A program made the translations under genes and the position numbers. The notes under the pieces are model-generated. The model was not told the DNA's origin, did no database searches, and saw nothing but the letters and a program-made list of their open reading frames with translations. A DNA stretch of 64,000 nt from an uncultured Clostridia bacterium (GTDB lineage Bacteria > Bacillota > Clostridia > Oscillospirales > Butyricicoccaceae). The DNA lies in NCBI GenBank assembly GCA_910589115.1, contig CAJUSB010000002.1, forward strand, positions 63,169 to 127,168. Direction: 5' to 3'. How positions within the stretch are numbered: the stretch's first letter is position 1; every line of letters begins with the position of its first letter. Shown piece after piece: positions 59,130-64,000 of the stretch.

Positions 59130-61007
59130 TCATCTCTTCCGTCCGCGCGGCGGACGGTGCGCAGCAGGTTTCGGCGGAACAGGCGCACTCCCGGTACGAT
59201 GCGCATGGGCGCGCTCGGCCAGCTTTGCCTCTACCTTGGCGCGGATCCGGGCGGCTGCCTCCGCAGAAATATGGTTCGGATTCACCGGCGTTGCGATATC
59301 AACGCGGGTATTATCCTCCGTGCGTTCGCCGCGGCCTCTGCGCGGCCTCTGTCCTTTAGACGGTACAGCAGACGAATGGTTCCCGGCACGGCGGCGGTTA
59401 TTTTTAGGAGCTGCTTTCGAGGAAGCAGGCATCCGGACCGACCTGCTGCGCGGCGCTTCGGGAACATCCGGCGCTGACACTGTACGGCGGCGCGGTGCTT
59501 CGGATACATCCGGCGCTGACGCTGTACGGCGGCGCGGTGCTTCGGGAACATCCGGTACTGCCGCTGTACGGCGACGCGATGCCTCGGATACCTCTGGCAC
59601 TGCTGCTGTACGGCGGCGCGGCATTTCCCCGGAGGACGTTGCAGAACGACGAGACCGTCTGCCCTGCGGTACCTCCGGCACAGCAGGGAGCGCAGATGCC
59701 GTTGTACGGGCAGCTGGACGGCGGCGCGAGCGTGGCGGCGCCGTCTCAGGCGCATCGGAACGCACAGTCTCCGGCACACGGGCGGCAGGGCGGCGGCGTG
59801 CTCCGCGCGGAGCTTCGGGCACGGCAGGCTGTGCGGTCTCCGGCTGGCTGCGGCGTGCCGCAGGCGGCTGACGGTCCGACACTGCGGACGGCTGCACTGC
59901 GGGCGGCTCGGCTGTGGGAATCTTCTGCCGGGTCAGCTTTTCGATATCCGCCAGGTACGGCAGTTCGCTCGGGTCACAGAAGGAAACGGCCATGCCCTCC
60001 TGTCCTGCACGCCCGGTGCGCCCGATCCGATGCACATAAGTTTCCGGAATATTCGGAAGTTCAAAATTCACGACCAACGGAAGCTCGGAAATATCCAGCC
60101 CGCGTGCGGCAATATCCGTGGCAACAAGGGCTACTATCTTATAGTTTTTGAAATCGCGGAGCGCTGCCTGACGTGCTCCCTGCGATTTATCGCCATGCAG
60201 GGAACGGGCGGAAATACCCGCACGGTTCAGCTCCCGTGCGACGCGGTCCGCGCCATGCTTGGTGCGGGTGAAAACCAGCGTCTGCGGTTGATTCATGCTA
60301 AGCAGCAGATTACGCAGCAGCTCCCGCTTTTCGGGCCGCTCGGCAAAAAAGACCTTCTGTTCGATCAGTTCGACCGGCGTGGAGGCCGGTTTGATTGCAA
60401 TGCGCACCGGCTTTTTGAGCAGGCTTCCGGCAAGGGCCGCAATCTCCCGCGGCATGGTTGCAGAGAACAGCAGGGTTTGGCGATTCTGCGGAATAAACTG
60501 CACGATTTTTTTCACATCATTGATAAAGCCCATATCCAGCATCCGGTCGGCCTCATCCAGTACAAAGCACTCGACATGCGACAGGCTGACCAGCTTTTGC
60601 CCCATCAGATCCCAGAGACGGCCAGGGGTAGCAATAAGGATATCCGCCCCGCGCTGGATCGCCTCGACCTGCGGAATCTGGCTGACGCCGCCAAAAACCA
60701 CGGCTGCCGTGCAGGACGTATAACGGGCATACTGACAGATATTTTCATAGATTTGCAGCGCAAGCTCACGGGTCGGTGTGAGGATCAGTGCGCGGATGCC
60801 CTCGCCCTTTTCGGTGCTCAGGCGCTGGAGGATGGGGAGAGAGAAAGCAGCTGTCTTGCCGGTGCCGGTCTGGGCACAGCCCAACAGGTCACGCCCGGAC
60901 AATACGGGCGGCACCGCTTTCTCCTGAATCGGTGTCGGGGCCACGTAGCCCGCCTCGGTAAGCGCCTTCAAAATAGGCGCGTGGATTCCTAATTCATCGA
61001 ATTTCAT
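59130..61007 (-). CDS. DEAD-box ATP-dependent RNA helicase with Arg-rich repeat tail
   Basis: A 625-aa helicase. The Q motif, Walker A AQTGTGKTAA, DEAD in VLDEADRMLDMGF, SAT, ARGLDI and HRIGRTGRAG are all present in residues 1-385; they give a full two-RecA-domain core of the RhlE/CsdA type. Residues 390-625 are Pro/Ala/Arg-rich with a 14-residue repeat (RRRTASAPDVSEAP) at about residues 462-517, coded by a 42-bp minisatellite. Such tails bind RNA. The start is MKFDELG after AGGAG; the longer frame is chance. It is likely active in cold adaptation or ribosome assembly. Confidence 0.95.
   Translation of the reverse strand: MKFDELGIHAPILKALTEAGYVAPTPIQEKAVPPVLSGRDLLGCAQTGTGKTAAFSLPILQRLSTEKGEGIRALILTPTRELALQIYENICQYARYTSCTAAVVFGGVSQIPQVEAIQRGADILIATPGRLWDLMGQKLVSLSHVECFVLDEADRMLDMGFINDVKKIVQFIPQNRQTLLFSATMPREIAALAGSLLKKPVRIAIKPASTPVELIEQKVFFAERPEKRELLRNLLLSMNQPQTLVFTRTKHGADRVARELNRAGISARSLHGDKSQGARQAALRDFKNYKIVALVATDIAARGLDISELPLVVNFELPNIPETYVHRIGRTGRAGQEGMAVSFCDPSELPYLADIEKLTRQKIPTAEPPAVQPSAVSDRQPPAARRSQPETAQPAVPEAPRGARRRPAARVPETVRSDAPETAPPRSRRRPAARTTASALPAVPEVPQGRRSRRSATSSGEMPRRRTAAVPEVSEASRRRTAAVPDVPEAPRRRTASAPDVSEAPRRRTVSAPDVPEAPRSRSVRMPASSKAAPKNNRRRAGNHSSAVPSKGQRPRRGRGERTEDNTRVDIATPVNPNHISAEAAARIRAKVEAKLAERAHAHRTGSAPVPPKPAAHRPPRGRKR
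59457..59624. repeat. 42-bp minisatellite, four units, inside the helicase gene
   Basis: Four tandem 42-bp units of the type CTGTACGGCGGCGCGGTGCT... encode RRRT(A/V)(A/S)(V/A)P(D/E)V(S/P)EA(P/S). Units differ at few positions, so copy number may vary among strains. Confidence 0.85.
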
Positions 61008-61187
61008 GGATAACTCCTGATTATACGGTATTGCAGGCGGCGCTCCCGATTCCGCCGCGTTGTGAAACAGCCTGCCATCCTGCGCAGTCCAAACCGCCGC
61101 GCACGCCAAAGGAAGCCGTGCACGGACGGAAAGCGTCCCATGCGAAAAAGCAAAGCTGCAAAAGAAAAATTTTACCTGCCCCCCTGC

Positions 61188-61234
61188 TTGCCAACCGGCA
61201 GGCAAGATGTTATAATGAGAATCATTCTAATATT
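61188..61234 (+). promoter_or_regulatory. SigA promoter with overlapping Fur-family box for the ArsP_2-type transporter
   Basis: -35 TTGCCA (61188-61193), 17 bp, -10 TATAAT (61211-61216). A 7-1-7 palindrome TGAGAAT-C-ATTCTAA (61216-61230) begins at the last base of the -10. It fits the Fur/PerR/Zur/MntR box type; the metal cannot be told from the box alone. Confidence 0.75.
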
Positions 61235-61295
61235 TTCATGCAGCCCTCCTGCATCGTGCAGGACAGGGCTCTGATACAAAAATGAGGTGATCCTT

Positions 61296-62129
61296 TTGTC
61301 GGACATATTATTGGACAGTGTGCTCGATGTCGTAAAGACACTGCCGATCCTGGCGCTTGTTTACGCGCTGCTGTATTGGATTGAGGCCCGCACCCACACA
61401 GCACCTGCACTGCTGGAAAAGGCAGCACGGTTCGGGCCGATTTGCGGAGCGATTGCAGGGGCAGTCCCACAGTGCGGATTTTCGGCGGCTGCTTCGGCGC
61501 TGTATCTGGATGGCTGCCTGGCTCCGGCAACACTGGTAGCAGTCTTTCTTGCGACCTCGGATGAAGCGATCCCCGTACTGCTGGGCAGCGGCTGCGGGCT
61601 CTCGGAGGTGGTGCGCCTGATCGCGGTAAAAACGGTGTTGGCAATCGCGGGCGGCTATCTGCTCCGCCTGACGGTGCTGCGCGGGCGGGCAGAACACAGC
61701 GGACACACAGCCCAGCCGGATGGATGTTTCTGCTGTGAGGGCAGCGGGCCTGCCGCTGTGCTCAAACGGACTGCACAGACGGCGCTGCTGCTGTTCGTGG
61801 TGCTGCTTTTCTTCAATTCCCTCATGTTCTTCATTGGGGAAACACGGATTTCCGCATTGCTGCTGTCGGGCAGCGTCTTCCAGCCGCTGCTCTGTGCGAC
61901 GGTCGGGCTGCTGCCGAGCTGCGCAGTTTCGGTGCTGCTGGCCGAGCTGTATTCAGCCGGTGCGATTGGGTTCGGGAGCATGATCGCGGGGCTGTCCACG
62001 GGTGCAGGCTTCGGCTATATGATCCTATTCAGCGACCGGTGCAAGCGGAAAAATGCCTGTCAAATCATTGCGCTCACCTGGCTGCTGGCAGCGGCAGGCG
62101 GCGTCACGGTGCAGGCGGTCTTTGGATAA
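61296..62129 (+). CDS. Putative manganese/metal transporter (ArsP_2, PF11449 type)
   Basis: A 277-aa protein with about eight to nine membrane helices. The hallmark is GAVPQCGFSAAASALYLDG followed by LATSDEAIPVLLG; a second such half, VGLLPSCAVSVLLAELYSAG, shows internal duplication. Family members are annotated as putative manganese transporters and earlier as arsenic-efflux-like. A Cys/Glu-rich loop (GCFCCEG) lies between halves. It starts at TTG after GAGGTGATCCTT; the GTG upstream in frame is part of the ribosome site. A Fur-type box in the promoter supports metal control. Confidence 0.88.
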   Translation: MSDILLDSVLDVVKTLPILALVYALLYWIEARTHTAPALLEKAARFGPICGAIAGAVPQCGFSAAASALYLDGCLAPATLVAVFLATSDEAIPVLLGSGCGLSEVVRLIAVKTVLAIAGGYLLRLTVLRGRAEHSGHTAQPDGCFCCEGSGPAAVLKRTAQTALLLFVVLLFFNSLMFFIGETRISALLLSGSVFQPLLCATVGLLPSCAVSVLLAELYSAGAIGFGSMIAGLSTGAGFGYMILFSDRCKRKNACQIIALTWLLAAAGGVTVQAVFG

Positions 62130-62207
62130 ACGGCACACGCTGGCATGGCCGGTCCTCCGGCCAGCCGGGAAAGCCGGGAAGCTGATACAAAAAACGGAAG
62201 TCCGTTG

Positions 62208-62825
62208 TCAGCAGCTGTGCAGCAGTTCGAGGGCATCCTTTGCCCAGTCCAGACCGATTTTCTGGAATTCACGGTTATTGGTAAAGAGGTGCTCGGCGAT
62301 ATCCGCAGAAAGGCGCTGGTACGTGTCGCCGGGCATTGCAATATACTGCTCAACGCCGTCTGACAGAACCGCTACAAAGGTAAATGTGCCGTCCTTCCCA
62401 TTCATGTCATGGAACAGAAGCTCGACAACATCCAAATCGCGGTGCAGCTGGAACAGCAGCAGCAGCTTCATCAGCTCGACGGCGCGGTCATCCAGCCCGC
62501 GTTCGAGCACATTGATTTTCTCCCGAAAGGCATTCAGGTCATCCACATAGCGCAGGGTATAACCTGCCAGCGGGTCAAAGCCGCCCACCTCCTGCGGCCT
62601 GCCCTCGGGGGAAAGCCAAACCATAAACTGATTTGACATATCATGATATAAACAGGGGTCAATGACCAGCGACGACACGCCGCAGTTTGGACAGACCCAG
62701 CGGAAGCAGGACAGATCCTGCACGGCAGCCCGGAACTCGGGATTTTTATCCACATTGAGATTTGTTAACACCTTACGTGCGCTTTTTTGGCCGCAGTGGG
62801 GGCACTCTGTCATTTCCTTGGGCAC
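62208..62825 (-). CDS. CpXC domain protein
   Basis: A 205-aa soluble protein. The CpXC pattern is seen: MTECPHCGQK, then WVCPNCGVSS, which forms a zinc-ribbon-type head; the rest is helical (LMKLLLLFQLHRDLDVVELLFHD). Function unknown. The start is GTG (VPKEMTE), 9 nt after AGGAGG; the upstream ATG coincides with the likely transcription start and lacks a site. It has its own promoter, and the next gene, the ArsP_2-type transporter, is convergent. Confidence 0.85.
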   Translation of the reverse strand: MPKEMTECPHCGQKSARKVLTNLNVDKNPEFRAAVQDLSCFRWVCPNCGVSSLVIDPCLYHDMSNQFMVWLSPEGRPQEVGGFDPLAGYTLRYVDDLNAFREKINVLERGLDDRAVELMKLLLLFQLHRDLDVVELLFHDMNGKDGTFTFVAVLSDGVEQYIAMPGDTYQRLSADIAEHLFTNNREFQKIGLDWAKDALELLHSC

Positions 62826-62856
62826 ATTTGTTCGCCTCCTGTTACTCATAACTTGT

Positions 62857-62886
62857 ATTATACCACGTTTTGCGCTTGATTTGCAA
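62857..62886 (-). promoter_or_regulatory. SigA promoter of the CpXC gene
   Basis: Minus strand: TTGCAA (62881-62886), 18 bp, TATAAT (62857-62862). The predicted start falls at about 62850, which rules out the first ATG. Confidence 0.75.
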
Positions 62887-63040
62887 TCCCCTTCTTGCGC
62901 GAACTGCCGAAAAACTTTATTTTCAGCATATCAACGAAAATCTGTGCTTTGTGAGCGTAGAATGTTGTCTGTTTGCCGTCAGCAGCGCAAAAAAAAGCGG
63001 GAAAAAGCGCCGATTACGTCCACGAACAGCCACTAATGGT

Positions 63041-63077
63041 AAAAATCAGCCGCAGGCAGCAAATGCCTGCGGCTGTT
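63041..63077 (-). terminator. Terminator after the C-terminal lipoprotein gene
   Basis: CAGCCGCAGGCA and TGCCTGCGGCTG pair perfectly around a 5-nt loop, followed on the minus strand by ATTTTT. Confidence 0.85.
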
Positions 63078-63129
63078 ATGCGTCTGCGGTAACTGGCGCA
63101 CAGCGATGAAAGCGGTTTTCCAGGAAGGT

Positions 63130-63750
63130 CTATTCTTCCAGGATCCCATCGGATGGAATATTAAACTTATGTCCTGAAGGACGGACATCCGTTTCTTCAC
63201 CGGCATCCACCCCACGGATCAGATTATCTGCGGCCTGCATAGCAACGCGGCCGGTGAGGCGCAGGTAGGCGTCGCCTTCGCCATCGGGGCTGCCGACGTA
63301 AAAGGCTTTTTTACGCAGGGCAGAATTCCCGTCGGGTGCGGTATCCAGAAAAATGACTGCCATTTCACCTGCGTCGCGCACCACATCGGCAGCGGTTGCC
63401 GGATCAAACAGCTCAATTAAGACGGCTTGTTCCCCGGCCTCCTGGGCCAGCTGAAGGAAGCGGGTTTGCAGTTCAGCGTTACCCATTGTGACAACGCTGG
63501 ACAGGGTATAACCTTTTTCCAGGGCTGTTTGCTGGGCAGACTCCAGCAGGGCGGTGCGGTTTTCGTCCACTTCGTGGGCAAAGATCAGTGTCAGGGCCTT
63601 AGATCCTTCGGGCTCGGCCTCTTCGGGTGGCTGTTCCTCGGTGGCAGCTTCTGGCTCTGGCTCGGGAAGCTCCAATTCGGAGAACAGGCTGCACGCGGTC
63701 AACGGAAGCAGGAACAGGAAAGCGCCCAACAGGGCGAGCAAACGTTTCAT
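63130..63750 (-). CDS. Lipoprotein with a half periplasmic-binding-protein-like domain
   Basis: A 206-aa protein. The lipobox is LTAC (Cys20), followed by a Pro/Glu-rich spacer (about 25-48), then a Rossmann-like region LIFAHEVDENRTALLESAQQTALEKGY that resembles the first lobe of type 1 sugar-binding proteins (LacI/RbsB fold). A second lobe and hinge appear to be missing; the usual length is about 330 aa. So it may be a truncated binding protein or a one-lobe sensor. AAAGGAG precedes the ATG. It is monocistronic. Confidence 0.75.
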   Translation of the reverse strand: MKRLLALLGAFLFLLPLTACSLFSELELPEPEPEAATEEQPPEEAEPEGSKALTLIFAHEVDENRTALLESAQQTALEKGYTLSSVVTMGNAELQTRFLQLAQEAGEQAVLIELFDPATAADVVRDAGEMAVIFLDTAPDGNSALRKKAFYVGSPDGEGDAYLRLTGRVAMQAADNLIRGVDAGEETDVRPSGHKFNIPSDGILEE

Positions 63751-63787
63751 GAAATTTCTCCTTTGCTTTGCGGTATCATCTGCTCTT

Positions 63788-63816
63788 ATCGTACCACACG
63801 CCCCCCAAAAAGGCAA
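63788..63816 (-). promoter_or_regulatory. SigA promoter of the lipoprotein gene
   Basis: Minus strand: TTGCCT (63811-63816), 17 bp, TACGAT (63788-63793), 40 bp before the start codon. Confidence 0.6.
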
Positions 63817-63835
63817 GCCTTATTCGCCTCTGCAG

Positions 63836-64000
63836 CGGGCACCAGAGGGCGCTGCCCTCTGGACTCCCGCGCCTACTCGGCGGGCGGTCCTATGCGGACA
63901 GCACCAGAGGGCGCTGCCCTCTGGACTCCCGCGCCTCCTCGGCGAGCGGTCCTATGCGGACAGCACCAGAGGGCGCTGCCCTCTGGACTCCCGCGCCTCC
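63836..64000. repeat. GC-rich intergenic palindromic repeat cluster, copy 9 (tandem, runs off the window)
   Basis: Three near-identical tandem units of about 65 bp, each with CCAGAGGGC-GCT-GCCCTCTGG and a CGGCG(A/G)GCGGTCC spacer. The array continues past the end of the window. Confidence 0.85.

Noticed and set aside
1..64000. CRISPR array or prophage in the window
   Set aside because: No regularly spaced short direct repeats with unique spacers, and no phage structural, integrase or lysis genes, were seen. The tandem repeats at the end are contiguous palindromic units, not a CRISPR.

Overview
The window looks like a chromosomal segment of a motile, anaerobic, probably spore-forming Gram-positive clostridium of the Oscillospiraceae/Ruminococcaceae type. 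The evidence is: Bacillota-type flagellar genes (FliY instead of FliN, and the yviE-fliW-csrA trio); AGGAGG ribosome sites with frequent TTG and GTG starts; TTGACA/TATAAT promoters with 17-bp spacers; an alpha/beta-SASP-like spore peptide; a glycyl-radical microprotein; and a large SLH-anchored surface protein. G+C is moderately high, and intergenic regions carry a family of GC-rich palindromic repeats. The genus assignment is inference.

Layout. 1-12.5 kb is accessory metabolism and regulation: the start of a lipoprotein gene with an operator-like palindrome in its promoter, a GntR/FCD regulator, DegV, a membrane protein plus uracil/xanthine permease, a hybrid histidine kinase, an AraC regulator, a Uma2-type nuclease, an NrdD-C-terminus-like microprotein, a small Cys-rich membrane protein overlapping an SDR, and an unknown membrane-anchored protein. 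12.7-45.2 kb is a 32-kb minus-strand motility and chemotaxis island in three transcription units. Unit 1 (SigA-like promoter 21447-21475, terminator 12709-12737) is flgB-flgC-fliE-motB-fliM-fliY-cheY-fliO-fliP-fliQ-fliR-flhB. Unit 2 (SigD/sigma-28-like promoter 33506-33533, terminator 21594-21636) is fliD-fliS-fliT-like-mcp-FtsA/PilM-like-EAL/HDOD-mcp-unknown. Unit 3 (sigma-28-like promoter 45266-45292) is cheA-cheW-cheR-cheB-flgM-flgN-flgK-flgL-yviE-fliW-csrA, convergent with a ComFB-family gene.

Not in the window are flagellin (hag), fliF-fliG-fliH-fliI-fliJ, fliK, flgD/flgE, motA, fliL and flhA. A motB gene flanked by a hairpin and a short inverted-repeat-bounded segment sits where most of these usually lie, so the ancestral fla/che operon appears to have been split.

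45.3-64 kb holds a promoter with an orphan 30-codon ORF, a 1745-aa SLH/Ig-like surface protein with a structured leader, a bacteriohemerythrin, an Rpn-type PD-(D/E)XK nuclease gene with a nested in-frame C-terminal ORF and an adjacent free-standing copy of that ORF, a zinc-ribbon membrane protein, a SASP-like peptide, a MATE transporter, two tRNA-Leu genes, a phosphodiester glycosidase-like protein, a DEAD-box helicase with a repetitive Arg-rich tail, a Fur-box-associated ArsP_2-type transporter, a CpXC protein and a lipoprotein.

Working together: CheA/W/R/B/Y, two MCPs, FliM/FliY and MotB form the chemotaxis output; FlgM, FliW and CsrA supply the usual checkpoints on late gene expression. 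The degenerate EAL-HDOD protein and the ComFB protein suggest a cyclic-dinucleotide input to motility. The Rpn locus is the best candidate for a less-described system (nuclease with nested and duplicated C-terminal modulator). The actin-fold FtsA-like protein inside a sigma-28 operon is the second.
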